The notes: a model not told the origin generated them from the sequence alone. Positions 23,501 to 33,510 are shown, numbered from the stretch's first letter. The stretch: 64,000 nt of DNA from Rhea pennata (GCF_028389875.1 NC_084663.1:95779190-95843189); one strand, 5' to 3'. Translations and numbers: made by a program.

Positions 23501-26500
23501 GTTTCTGTAATCAAATGAAATACATGGCCCTGCTGACAACGGCCAACTCTTTACACAGAGTTGCAGTGCATTTAGTAGATAAGGTATTTGTACCATCTAA
23601 TTTCACGCACTTACTGTTAGATTTATCTCGTAAATGGAGAGGAAAAGATTCTAATTTAGATGCTTTGAATTGCCTGAGGAAGAATGTGCCTATTTTCCCA
23701 TCTTAGTCACCTAAATGAGATATCTGAAGCTGGCACTGTAACACCCCTTGCATCATGCACACTTGGATCTCTTATGACTTAAGCTCCTGCTTATATGGAT
23801 GTGTAACTGCTTCCCTTTTTCCCTGCAGCTTCCTTCACATTGCTGTTGCCCAGGGCCGACGAGCTCTCTCCTATGTTCTTGCAAGGAAGATGGCTGCCCT
23901 GCACATGCTGGATATTAAAGAGCACAATGGCCAGGTGAGGTTTTCATTTTTTTGCACCTGTTTTGTGCACCTGAGTTCTGCATGTCTGGACCTTGAGGAA
24001 GGTGTGGACAAATGCTTATTTAATATTAATCCTGAGATTTAGCTACATACCAATACTATCCTTGAGCTATTAATACTATTTTGGGATCACTTTGAGCTGG
24101 CAAAACTCTGTTCAACTTTATTTGTCCTGTCTTCCTGGTATTTGTAATCACTGCTTAAATAATATGAGGCAGCTAGGATTTTTATTTGTTTTAGTTACTA
24201 TTTCCTGTTAGAGATCAGATGACTAATAGGATGTTTTCTTCTCAATGTTTGCAGAGTGCCTTCCAGGTGGCTGTGGCTGCCAATCAGCATCTCATTGTAC
24301 AGGACTTGGTTAGCTTGGGGGCTCAAGTCAACACCACAGACTGCTGGGGTAGAACACCATTGCATGTTTGTGCTGAGAAGGGGCATGCCCAGGTCCTTCA
24401 GGTAAGGATGAGACGGGAGATGTAGGTCTTACCTACCCAGGATGCTTAAACTTTTATTAGTTGTCTTGGAAAATTCTGAAAACACAACAATTCCCTGTAT
24501 CTTTCACTCTGTGCAGCCTTGTAGATATGTTCCAGGGCTCAAAAATAATGGCTTAGTGATGTTGCATTTTTTAAGATTCTTGCCAACTTTTTGGATTAAT
24601 TTGGTGGAATCCTGCAGTATACTAAAACAGTGAGTCTCTTGATACTGTTATTTATTGCAACTTCATTGCAGCAATGCTCCACAGGCTTGAGGAAACAATA
24701 TGGTTTGCACAGATAAATGCCTATCTGTTCCCTCTTTTACAGGCAATCCGGAAGGGAGCTGTGGGAAGCAATCAGTATGTGGACCTTGAGGCAACAAACT
24801 ATGATGGTGAGTAGCTATGAGTTTATAATTTACAGAGTTACTGGATGCTATAATGTTTTATAGCTGCTCATGAATGTTATGCTAGGTGAGAAGCCATAAA
24901 TGGGGTCTATCTTTGCCACGCTCCAATTTCCAATTACAGTTGAAATTACATTACAAATGGCATATCTGTTACTGAAAACCACAACGTATCTGTTATATTT
25001 AAAAAAAAGTTAGTGTCTGCCTGTTGGGACCTCTTTCCTCTTCCCCTCTTCTGTTAGTAATTGTGATCTTTGTAATGGAGAGCATAGGTCATAATGAGCC
25101 ACTGTTTAAAATGTTTGAGTACCAAAGCTATATCAGTGGATACAGAATCTCTGACAACAGAGCTATTTGAGTTGAACCTCTTTTCCATGTAATGGCTCTT
25201 TCTGAAGTAATCTTAGAATCAAACTTTAGCATACTTTGTTATTTCATTATCTACTGGCTGAGATCTCACAGTGTGTTACTAAACTTTTCCAGTGACTGAG
25301 AATCCAAATACTAAGTCAGTCAGGAGCAGTCATTATCACTTGGAAATGTGGAACCATCTCTGGTCTTGGTGGGGGGAGAAGCTCCTTTAGCAGTCCTCCT
25401 AAAAGCAGCCAGTCAATTAGTTTTGCACTGTTCATTAATGATGATTTTTAATGTTTAGGTTTGACAGCACTACATTGTGCTGTTCTGGCACATAATGCTG
25501 TGCTGCATGAACTGCAAAACAATCAACCACCTCACTCTCCAGAGGTTCAAGAACTTCTGCTGAGAAACAAAAGCCTGGTAGAAACCATCAAGACTCTAAT
25601 ACAAATGGGAGCCTCTGCTGAAGCAAAAGTAAGTAAGAACATAGCTTTGTGTAATGAACAAGCTCCTGAGAAAATATGGAAGCTGACCATGTTCCTTTTT
25701 CCTGCCTCATGTCTCAGCCTATTTGTTACAAGGGAAGCACACTAATTTGAAAGGTTTAAGTACCTTATAGCTTAACTTACCTGAATGGAATGAGAATGCT
25801 GCATTTATTCAGAGCAATGAAGTATTACCAATGCAGATGAAACATAGGGAAAGAAGGAGGTAACAGTTTAATTTCTAGATTAATAATGGTGGTATTCTGA
25901 TTTCCAGTTGATTCTGTCTTCAGGAAGTTTTTGGAAGCACTTTGAGATATCAGCAGGAATAGTGATGATACCCTATTTTTGAACTGTGAATTCTAATCAG
26001 TAATGCTTCCCTGTTCGATTAGGCCCATGAAGGGTCAAACTATTAATTGGCATATTTGATATTTTGGCTGTATCAGTTTACTGCTCAGTAAGACCTTGTT
26101 CATTAGCTCAGAATATAAAAATGTAGTTGGATTGACTTTGAGGTTAACTACAGTGCAAATATTTTCAATAGATGTTTTACACACAAGAGCTCTGTATAGT
26201 TACTCTGCCTTTCATTTGTCTAGTGTTCACGCTGGGTAGGTTAAGCACCTGCAGAAAACACTTTTTTTTTTTTGGTAGGATCGTAAAAGTGGTCGCACAG
26301 CTTTACATCTGGCAGCAGAAGAAGCGAACCTGGAGCTCATTCGTCTCTTTTTGGAGCTGCCCAACTGTCTGTCTTTTGTTAATGCAAAGGTACGGTGATT
26401 TTCTGGGCTGGAGAAATAATGCAGTATGTGCATATGTATGGCACTGCGAGTGTCCTGAGACTAATTTCCCTGTCTCTCCTTCATGGTATTTGTCTTCTCT

Positions 26501-27394
26501 AGGCTTACAATGGCAACACAGCACTGCATGTTGCTGCCAGCCTGCAATATCGGGTGAGTCAGTTGGATGCTGTTCGCCTGTTAATGCGAAAGGGAGCTGA
26601 TCCGAGTGCCAGAAATTTGGAGAATGAGCAGCCAGTTCATCTTGTTCCTGATGGCCTTGTAGGAGAACAGGTAAAATGAAAAAAAGGCAAACAGACAACC
26701 CCTCCCCAAACGAGCAAAACAAATCCCCCACTCCCATCCCCCAAACAATAAAAAAGTCTTATTCCCCTCAAAGTTCTTCTAGGCTTTGAGTTACAGTTTT
26801 TAGAAAGACTTGGAAAGTGCTATTTTCTTCAAGTTTTTTTGCTTTTTGTCTGATCCTGACATTAAAAACAGACCTGAAACTACAGGATTCATTTATAGCT
26901 CTTGTTTCCCTTTTTGGAAGTTTTTTATTGCTTTTTATTATCAAACTAGTATGTAACCTTGCAGGATTATAGGAGCTGACCTACCTTCTCTAGTTTGTCT
27001 CAGTATGGGGTATGATCATGTTCTTGCTGTTTTTGTGATAATTAATGGCAGTTCTTAGATCTTAATCACAGATGAAAACCTGCTTCCTAGATGCTGTATA
27101 AATACATAAAAGATAGCTCTTGACTTGAGAAGCTAATAAGCTAAGTAACTGAGTAATTCTGGTTCCTTTTATTGATTCTAATTATGAAAAATTAGATCAC
27201 TTGGGTGCAACTGAACTGAGAATCTGGCCTTAGATAAATGAGGAATGCAGAACTGAGTCTCTAGGTATTTCATGTCTTTTCAGATATGACATGCTTTAGG
27301 ATGATGAATACTTAATCTTTTGTCTCTTTCTCCTCTCTAGATAAGACGTATCCTAAAAGGGAAGGCGATTCAGCAGAGAGTGTCGCCGTTTTAA
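20080..27394 (+). CDS. NFKBIZ: NF-kappa-B inhibitor zeta (IkappaB-zeta), complete, 12 exons, 696 aa
   Basis: The coding exons are 20080-20305, 21284-21423, 22285-22321, 22413-22516, 22620-23383, 23829-23934, 24255-24401, 24743-24806, 25459-25628, 26279-26389, 26503-26670 and 27341-27394. All junctions are GT-AG and the frame is continuous, giving 696 residues (human protein 718). IkappaB-zeta is an atypical nuclear IkappaB that binds NF-kappaB p50 and activates secondary-response genes after TLR, IL-1 or IL-17 signalling. Visible parts are an N-terminal SPINLAYFYGAS block, an OCA-type POU-factor-binding motif (PFQGVRVKNSVKELL, about residues 89-103), a bipartite basic nuclear signal (KRK...YKR, 145-160), TPPQTPT (170-176), a Gln/Ser/Pro-rich transactivation region (about 180-410), and ankyrin repeats from about 421 to the end. 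The start was chosen for its match to the family N-terminus and the G at -3. No disruption was seen. Confidence 0.97.
20306..21283 (+). other. NFKBIZ: NFKBIZ intron 1
   Basis: Intron of 978 bp. Its first part is still CpG-rich. It contains an A43 tract at 20520-20562 and a TG/TA-rich stretch near 20658-20700. It ends in a TAGCAG tandem acceptor. No coding feature was recognised. Confidence 0.85.
20520..20562. repeat. Poly-A tract (A43)
   Basis: Forty-three consecutive A on the NFKBIZ sense strand, 215 bp after the exon 1 donor. No element body lies upstream, so it looks like an expanded mononucleotide repeat rather than a retroposon tail. Confidence 0.95.
21284..21423 (+). CDS. NFKBIZ: NFKBIZ coding exon 2 (OCA motif, Met80)
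   Basis: Encodes residues 76-122, including the OCA-type motif GPFQGVRVKNSVKELLLHF, which resembles the POU2AF1 family peptide that contacts POU factors on octamer DNA. Met80 (ATG 21295-21297) corresponds to the start of the known short mammalian isoform. The acceptor is a NAGNAG (TAGCAG, 21278-21283). Use of the upstream AG would insert one Ala before Val76. Confidence 0.94.
22285..22321 (+). CDS. NFKBIZ: NFKBIZ coding exon 3 (37-bp micro-exon)
   Basis: Only 37 bp, residues 123-134 plus one base, between acceptor AAATAG and donor ACAG/GTAC. It is followed by a 91-bp intron. The encoded TQG...YEQYT segment aligns with the equivalent short human segment. Confidence 0.9.
22413..22516 (+). CDS. 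NFKBIZ: NFKBIZ coding exon 4 (nuclear localisation signal)
   Basis: Encodes residues 135-169, beginning ELK and carrying GKRKLSEHLSDGPSYKRQ, a bipartite basic nuclear signal with a conserved LSDGP spacer. The acceptor is again NAGNAG (CAGCAG, 22407-22412). The upstream choice (exon from 22410) would add one Ala. The downstream choice aligns with the mammalian protein without a gap. Confidence 0.92.
22620..23383 (+). CDS. NFKBIZ: NFKBIZ coding exon 5 (transactivation region)
   Basis: The largest exon (764 bp), encoding residues 170-423 plus two bases. It starts TPPQTPT, contains NEPKHESNSDLLQNIINIKN, then a Gln/Pro/Ser/Tyr-rich low-complexity stretch matching the transactivation region of IkappaB-zeta. 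It ends with LGKSFFQWQVEQEENKLAN and DQFLTKDADGDT, leading into the first ankyrin repeat. Confidence 0.96.
23829..23934 (+). CDS. NFKBIZ: NFKBIZ coding exon 6 (ankyrin repeat 1)
   Basis: Residues 424-459. It contains FLHIAVAQGRRALSYVLARK, the first ankyrin repeat (the TFLHIAV form of TPLHLA), and ends HNGQ. Confidence 0.96.
24255..24401 (+). CDS. NFKBIZ: NFKBIZ coding exon 7 (ankyrin repeats 2-3)
   Basis: A 147-bp in-frame exon, residues 460-508. It holds the SAFQVAVAANQHLIVQDL repeat and GRTPLHVCAEKGH, which starts the third repeat. Confidence 0.96.
24743..24806 (+). CDS. NFKBIZ: NFKBIZ coding exon 8
   Basis: A 64-bp exon, residues 509-529 plus one base (AIRKGAVGSNQYVDLEATN), linking ankyrin repeats 3 and 4. 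Confidence 0.95.
25459..25628 (+). CDS. NFKBIZ: NFKBIZ coding exon 9 (ankyrin repeat 4 and insert)
   Basis: Residues 530-586. GLTALHCAVLAHNAVLHEL is followed by the polar insert around QPPHSPEVQELL that distinguishes IkappaB-zeta, then LIQMGASAEAK. Confidence 0.96.
26279..26389 (+). CDS. NFKBIZ: NFKBIZ coding exon 10 (ankyrin repeat 5)
   Basis: Residues 587-623, DRKSGRTALHLAAEEANLE and the following LIRLFLELP helix; a 111-bp in-frame exon. Confidence 0.96.
26503..26670 (+). CDS. NFKBIZ: NFKBIZ coding exon 11 (ankyrin repeats 6-7)
   Basis: Residues 624-679, AYNGNTALHVAASLQYR, then RLLMRKGADPSARNLEN and QPVHLVPDG. A 168-bp in-frame exon. Confidence 0.96.
27341..27394 (+). CDS. NFKBIZ: NFKBIZ coding exon 12 (C-terminus and stop)
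   Basis: Residues 680-696, IRRILKGKAIQQRVSPF, with TAA at 27392-27394. The last base of the stop is also the first base of the first 3' UTR stem-loop. Confidence 0.96.
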   Translation: MRRILKGKAIQQRVSPF

Positions 27395-27542
27395 ACTCCA
27401 TGTTTCTTGGAGTTCAGTTAACTTACACTCACTGTCAGTTAGGCAGTCCTAATGTATCTGTAAATAGAGCATTTGCCTGGTGTGGGCAAATGTTAGTTGT
27501 TTCTATGAAACAAAAGTATTTTGTTCACTATCATATAGTGGG
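27394..27542 (+). promoter_or_regulatory. NFKBIZ: Five-stem-loop translational silencing/decay element
   Basis: There are five perfect short hairpins in 149 bases. SL1 27394-27414: arms AACTCCA/TGGAGTT, 7-nt loop. SL2 27439-27452: TTAGG/CCTAA, loop CAGT. SL3 27470-27492: 8-bp CATTTGCC/GGCAAATG, 7-nt loop. SL4 27497-27513: 7-bp TTGTTTC/GAAACAA, loop TAT. SL5 27526-27540: CACTAT/ATAGTG, loop CAT. SL4 and SL5 have the pyrimidine-purine-pyrimidine triloop typical of Roquin and Regnase-1 targets. Mammalian NFKBIZ mRNA is known to be silenced and degraded through multiple stem-loops in this part of its 3' UTR, so this is very likely the same element. Confidence 0.88.
27459..27466 (+). promoter_or_regulatory. 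NFKBIZ: Pumilio response element TGTAAATA
   Basis: Exact TGTANATA in the single-stranded gap between stem-loops 2 and 3. A second match, TGTATATA, is at 28174-28181. PUM binding is inferred from the motif. Confidence 0.45.
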
Positions 27543-27802
27543 TTATATAAGAAAAACAAATGTAATTCCTCTAAGCAAATGGGAATGTTTCATTCCCAAG
27601 TACGTGGAACCTTTAGCTGGATACCTGGATTTCATAGCTACGGCAGGACTGATTGATTTAAACAGCAAAATGAATGACTTCTGGACAAAGACAATGCTAC
27701 AGGAAACGTTTTAGAGAGCTATTAAATTTTGACAACAGAGCTTTGTTTTTAATCACACTTAAATATCAAGTGTAGGAGAAATCAAGTATTTTGAAGCTGA
27801 AA

Positions 27803-27813
27803 ATTTATTTATA
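27803..27813 (+). promoter_or_regulatory. NFKBIZ: AU-rich element (ATTTATTTA)
   Basis: Overlapping ATTTA pentamers and the TTATTTATA nonamer, a class typical of unstable inflammatory mRNAs and bound by TTP/ZFP36-type proteins. Confidence 0.5.
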
Positions 27814-28204
27814 TACTTTGTAGCTTTCTTCCAGTATCTTGTGCAAGATTGTATAGTCACTGGCATTATTGTACAGCTGTATAGAATTTACTGAGGTTGG
27901 AGAATGAACTGATAAGAAAGAAGTGCCTTGAACTTATGAATTGTGTATTGAATTTTATATTGGTGCAAATCATGTGAATTCTGATTTTGAAAGACTGAAG
28001 ACCAAAGGTGCATCAAAGTTGACTTTTTTTCCCTGATGCTGATTTGTCTGCTCTGAGTTTATTAATATAACAAAGCCTTGCTGTTTCGTACGACAATATC
28101 AGTTTTTATTATACCCAATACAGGTTTTTCTTTTGATGGGGCAATAGTTTGAGGGGGAAATATGACTTAATAGTGTATATAGCTGTTATACTTTGAAGAC
28201 TATG

Positions 28205-28348
28205 GTCCTGATTCAATGAAAGTGTTTAGCATGTACTTTAGATGCATGCTGAAATCTCTTGTTCATTATAATACTTAAATATGTGTAAGCCCCACTAGTG
28301 TCAGTAGGACTTAAGCATGTGCATAAATAATTTGCTGAATTGGGCTCT
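28205..28348. mobile_element. Ancient palindromic MITE-like relic in the NFKBIZ 3' UTR
   Basis: The left end (CCTGATTCAATGAAAGTGTTTAG... at 28206) and the right end (...AATTTGCTGAATTGGGC, ending about 28345) are imperfect inverted repeats. Central phrases such as AGTGTCAGTAGGACTTAAGC and GCATGTGC resemble a palindromic element I associate with turtle and crocodilian genomes ('cctgatcctgcaaa ... gtcaatgggact ... ttaagcatgtgc'). A similar relic lies at 57898-57990. The family name was not verified. Confidence 0.5.
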
Positions 28349-28762
28349 AGTTAATTCTAGAGACTTTAATCTTTCTTCACCTCCTAAGCAGAGTTAGTCC
28401 ATTTATGGTTTTACCTTATAGGTATAGTGGATAGCCAAGTAATAGTGAAGTTAATATTTTTCCAATTTTTAATAACTATGGCTGTTAATGCAAAATGTTT
28501 ACTAGTGATGCTGTATACTTGTATTCTGTCAGGAGAACTTCCTGTCACTTTCAGAACAATGTATGATGAACTGTAATCCAGTAATGTTCTCTGTATGGTA
28601 TCTTTGCTCTTAAACTATTTTGGCATCCCATACAGTTCTCTTTTGTAACCGTTTAGTCTGTACTGTTTTGAAGTATGTCTTGTAGACAAACTAAGTGGGA
28701 AAATCTGATATACTGAGGCCTAGTTATGATGTATTTCTTGGAAGGTCTCATTAACTTGTTTG

Positions 28763-28768
28763 AATAAA
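28763..28768 (+). promoter_or_regulatory. NFKBIZ: NFKBIZ polyadenylation signal AATAAA
   Basis: Canonical hexamer 1.37 kb after the stop, followed within 20-40 bases by T- and GT-rich sequence (ATTTTTGTGG...GTCTGTT). Cleavage is expected near 28785-28790. Confidence 0.75.
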
Positions 28769-28790
28769 ACATCTTGATTAAAATTTTTGT

Positions 28791-29249
28791 GGCTACTGTC
28801 TGTTACAAATATTAACAAAATCAGGTTTGAGATAAGTTGGTTTAGCCCAGTGCTTTTTCCTATAGTAACCTGTTGTTACCAGTACTGAAGAACTGTGTGA
28901 AAAGCAGTTATGTTGTGAGGGTGAAGGTCCATTTGCAAAGGATGAAATGAAGTGATCTTTCCATCCCTGTGTTGGTGATTATTCCTGTCTGATGCCTTTT
29001 TTGTAGGTGGTACTGGGGCCTTTTAGGCTATGCACTTTGCAGTTGGTTTGCCTATGTTTTGGATAGCTGTGCCTCAATTGGGAAGAGATATCCAATTATT
29101 TGTCCAAATTGCACATTCTCACATGAAATATTGCTTCTTTCAGAGTATCCTCTCTTCTTATTCTGGACTGTATACTTAGAAAAATGGGAGTGCTTTTGAC
29201 AACCTGACTTCCCCATGACTTCCTTGTCTGACCTCTGTTCTTACAGCTC
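28791..29249. other. Intergenic sequence after NFKBIZ
   Basis: Unique AT-rich sequence. No gene or repeat was recognised. Confidence 0.6.
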
Positions 29250-30025
29250 AAGTACAAGCGGTCAACTCAGCACAGATGACAGTCTGCATAAGTAAATGAA
29301 GTTATGCATTTGGGGGAAGACTGGCCCAGTGCCATAAAAAGGTGGACTCTGAATTGATTATGAACTTGCAGAAGCAAGGACTGTCTGTCATGAAACACAT
29401 CTATCTTACTGGCTCAGTGCTCAGCAACAGTCAAAAACAAATCACTAAAACTATAAGAAAGGAATTGAAGGGAGGGGAATGGTTTTTATGGTACTGTATA
29501 AATGTTCTTCACGCCCACCTTACTGCTATTGTATTCCCTTGTGTGAAAGTTTTAGAACTGGAACAGACCTGGAGGTGTGGAAGAGCCTTCCTACAGGGAG
29601 CTGCTGAGTATATTAGGACTCTTCAGCCTGGAAGTGTCTGACAGTAGATTTGACAGCTCTGCAAAGTCATGACTGACCAGAGAGACTGTATAGGGATTAC
29701 TGTTCCTTTCTGTATAAAACCTAGAGGTATTAAGGTGTATCAAAAGCAGACAGCAGGATGCAATTCTGAGACAGTTAAAGAATGTCGTAGAAGCAAGTAG
29801 TGTGTTGATTCAAGGAGGGACTGGGCAGGCACTTGGAAGAAGGACCTTTGTGTGAAGGGTTACGAACAACCTAACCACATAAGGCAGTCACCTGTGTTGA
29901 AGGGCGCGGGGATGGTACTTGGGGAAGTATCGTACAGGCTTGCCCTGATCTTGCACTTTCCTGGGGATTTGCTAATGGTCACTGTGACAGACATTGTGCT
30001 GGACTAGACTATATCCTTTATCCAA
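29250..30025 (+). mobile_element. Ancient, highly decayed CR1-type LINE 3' region
   Basis: Successive phrases follow the 3' part of old amniote CR1 LINEs in order. They are GTTATGCATTTGGGG (29302 on), CTGGCTCAGTGCTCAGCAACAGTC (29409 region), CTATAAGAAAGGAATTGAAGG, ACTCTTCAGCCTGGAAG (29618 on), a decayed 'gtctataaaatcatgac' segment, TTCAAGGAGGGACTGGGCAGG (29810 region), and a tail with TTGCTAATGGTCACTGTGACAG and CTGGACTAGA. Many small indels break any reading frame. The open frame at 29342-29641 is part of this relic, not a gene. It resembles the lineage common in turtles and crocodilians more than young avian CR1. Confidence 0.7.
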
Positions 30026-30454
30026 ACCATTGCAGTTTGTTTTTTAATGGTTCATGGGTTTGATTTAGCTGCTCTGACTTCTGTTGCACCTTTTGTGAGA
30101 AGAAAATGTAGAAAGCTCCTCTTCAATCAGTTGAGTGCTTCAGGGGAGCACTGGTAGATGTTCTCATCTACTCCTGCTCTCTGCAAAAACTGGTCCCTGG
30201 CAGTCTCCAGAATGGCTTTTCTGGCTGAGGTAAGGTGACAGAGGAGGCTGTAAATAGTCCAGCAGATGAAAGAATATGAAATAATGGTAGGGACTGGAAA
30301 CAGGTCAAACTTACAGTTTGGGTATTCAATGATGAAGTGGTGGTTATTTATGTGAATGACTAATTGGGCCCAGATTGTGTAGAAGGAGGAAGGAGCTGAG
30401 TACTCCTGTTGTTGGAAGTGAAACTACCTTGTTTTTGAGGAGTATGATAATACT

Positions 30455-30665
30455 TTTTCCACTCCATTTCCATGATTCTGTGATGGAGCACTGGCACAGG
30501 TTGCCCAGAGAGGTTGTGGAGTCTCCTTCTCTGGAGATATTCAAGGCCTGCCTGGATGCAACCCTGTCTAACCTGCTCTAGGTGACCCTGCTTGAGCAGG
30601 GAGGTTGGACTAGATGATCTGCAGAGGTCCCTTCCAACCTTACTGACTCTATGATTCTATGATTT
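30455..30665 (+). mobile_element. CR1 LINE, 5'-truncated 3' end
   Basis: It contains GATGGAGCACTGGCACAGG, GTGGAGTCTCCTTCTCTGG, the GACCCTGCTTGAGCAGGGAGG inverted-repeat region and GGTCCCTTCCAACCT. It ends in two ATTCTATG-type units, the diagnostic avian CR1 3' terminus. Only the last part of ORF2 and the 3' UTR remain. Confidence 0.95.
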
Positions 30666-31408
30666 TCTTTATAAAAGGTGATTACCTTAAAAAAAAAAAA
30701 ATGCTGATGAGAGATCCTTACCTTCAGATTGGGCTGATGTGACTGCCTGGCAGGCCTTTTGGGGTGTTGTTGACAGAGCCCTTTTTTTAAAGGGATAAAG
30801 TACCTAGGCCTTTTAAGGGTGGCAGAGCTTAAGCATGTGCTTAGTCAATGCTTGAACATGAGATGCCAGGATAAGGGGTGAGAGACATATAACTTGCTGT
30901 GCTTTGTCAGTGGCGATTGTGTTGCAGATCTGTGCCTTAATAGGCCACTTCTGGCACTCCTATTTAAACTGAGGGGAGGCTGAAGTGTTTGAAACTAATT
31001 AATTTTGCCTATAACTTAGCTTTGTCTCAAGAGCTTAGTAGGCAATTCCATACACACAAAAAAACATCCTTATTCCAGATATAACCAACTTGTTTGTCTC
31101 TCCTACGATATTGGGAAGATTTGGTGTATCTGATGTGATACAATTGGTTATTAGAGACAACCCTTTCTTACTGAAGGGCAAGTGACATTAAATAAAAGAA
31201 GGCTAATAATGTTTATCTGAAAACCTCTGGTGCTAGGAAACTACCGAATGGCTTCTATTGATGCAGATACAAATGAATTATTTATCTGCCTGGTTGGAAG
31301 GGAGACAGAAGAGACTCTGGCTTTGGTCCAAGGAGACGTATTAAGACTCATGGAGCTTTGTTCCCAGGATGTTTCTGATTTAAGTAAGCCAAACCTCAGG
31401 AAAGGTTG

Positions 31409-31433
31409 TTTTTTTTTTTTTTTTTTTTTTTTT
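31409..31433. repeat. Poly-T tract (T25)
   Basis: Uninterrupted run of 25 T, no recognised element attached. Confidence 0.9.
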
Positions 31434-33510
31434 GTGGACTACACATTTGGCTGGAGTTGCAGAAGGTGGCAATTCATGATTTACAAGAAATACATTCTGT
31501 TTCTGAAAATGGAAAAAGTACATTTCCCACATTTATTGCTCATTTTAGATTTTTATCAGAAAAAACATATGTAGGAAATGTGTTCTTAGAGAGGCTGGGT
31601 GTAGTAGAAGCAATTCAAAGATACAACATGAACTGCTTGTTTTTGCCCTGACAGTTTGCTTACCTGGTTGCCTTTATTTAAAAAATTTATCTGCTCTCCT
31701 GTGTAAGGCAAGACCTGAGGATGAGTGAAGTGCAGTGAAAATGAGAAATCAGAACAGGTTCAGCTCCTGCAGTTAAATAGCTGAGGAAAAACTGATCTAA
31801 TCCTTCAGTCCATTCAAGTACTATTATCTCCTGCCTTCAGTGGTGGTCTTGGCCTGACAAACAAATGGCTTTTACTGCTGACTCCTTGTTGTGCTGCTGA
31901 AGTGTCAATGGCCTATATCCATAGCCAGCCTCTTCCTGCTGCTGTTCATGACTAGGATGAGGGTTAGCAAGCCTGGTGCCAGTGCTGAGACTGGACTTCG
32001 CTTGGGTTTAGAGGAGAGCAGCACTCCTGGGAGGCAGGTACAGTCATCTCGCCTCCCTTCCCTGCTGCCTCCTGGGCTGCAGCAGGGGTTAGCTGACTTG
32101 CTAGCAACTGTTTGCCATTTTGAGAGGTCCAGCCTATTTCCTGGCAAAATTCCCCAGAGGGTATTCCTCATTGGCTAATGGACCAGCATTTAATTGTAGC
32201 AACATTTTTTTTAGATCATCCCAATCTTACTAAACACCCAAAGCAGCTCCAGTGAAACTGGGAACCACGCTAGTGCACAGAGATTAGGTGAGAGGTTGGC
32301 CTTTTCAAATAGTTAAATTTGGGGTTTGGTTTATCCTTCAGGTGCCTATCTCAGCCTACCCGGGGAATGGTAGTATATCTTGTGATGTGTTTGCTTAGTA
32401 TGTATTTGTTTTCAGCTACCATGACTGATTAAAAGGCTAACTTGATAACTGTTTTACCTCGTAAGCCTTTCTATTAGCTCTCAAAATTTGATCTAGCCTG
32501 TTTCAAGAAAGTGCCTGCATGAGCTAACCTATACTTCATATGTGGTTTTCCTCTTTGTTTCTGGTAAAATTTCTTCCCTCCCCTTTACTAGTCAGAGAGC
32601 CTGAGGGAAGGATGACTAAGGTGGTGCTCTAGACTTTGGAGTGGGAAGAGACAATTGCAGGAAGTTAGCCTTTGCTTCTCTGAACTTGTTTGGGCTGTGA
32701 TTTGGACCTGGGAAGCATTGGAGTGAAATGTGTTCCCATGCGTACAATGCAGAGATGCATTACGTGTATTTAATGAAAGTTTGTAGCCCTGTTCAGAGGG
32801 TCTCAATCATGTGTTAATCACGTGATGGAGACTGGTCCAGATGCTGCCCAGTTGGCTGCCTGTGGTTGGTTTTTCAGCCCCAAGTAAAGGCTGTCGTCAG
32901 TAGTGCTGAGCTCTTTCCGTTGGCTTGACCTGGTGGAGAAGTTGATTTTGGTTCATGGCTCTTCAGGACTACCTCCAGTCACTGCCTCTGTGGTTCTTGG
33001 GGCCATTTGGAGGGAGGCCAGCAGTCTGCTTGGAGCTGTGCTGTAGCTCCCAGGGTGTTATGCAGCCTGACACTGGAGGATGTTTGCACAGTGTAAACTT
33101 CAAACTCGAGCTTGCCGTAAAACTACCAAGAGGATCAGGACTTCATGAATGCTGCAGTTTGTGGCCTGCCAATAAACTCTGTAGAGCAGGGCAGGTACAT
33201 CTTGTTATTGTCCTAAGACAGACCACAGGTCCTTGCCCAAGGACTTTCAGTCTACTAAAAGCAGCCCAATAAGTTGTGCCAATAAATTTGGAGTTTCTGT
33301 AAGGAAATCCGAGGTCACAGCAGTGATGGATCTTGATGCTTTTACAGTGCCACCTGACCTTGACCTAAGTGCTGTGCTGGAGTTTGGTATACTATCCAAG
33401 AGTAAGAACCGAGTTCAGTGGGTAGCCTACATGCATTTTGAGGGGAAGTAGTTTTTGGAACAATCTGAGCAAAAGCATCAAGAAAGTAGCATGCTATTAT
33501 TCATCAGTAG

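Larger units (their letters stand above)
27395..28790 (+). other. NFKBIZ: NFKBIZ 3' UTR
   Basis: About 1.4 kb of AT-rich sequence ending near the AATAAA at 28763-28768. It holds five stem-loops at its start (27394-27542), a Pumilio-type TGTAAATA (27459-27466), an AU-rich ATTTATTTA (27803-27811), a second Pumilio-type TGTATATA (28174-28181) and an old palindromic element (28205-28348). All fit a short-lived, tightly controlled mRNA. Confidence 0.88.

Noticed and set aside
26172..26737. Open frames of 142-144 codons over NFKBIZ exons 10-11
   Set aside because: Both run through real exons and an intron in the wrong frame or strand.
29342..29641. Open frame of 99 codons after NFKBIZ as a possible gene
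   Set aside because: It lies wholly inside the decayed ancient CR1 relic and its sequence follows the CR1 nucleotide pattern with frame-breaking indels.
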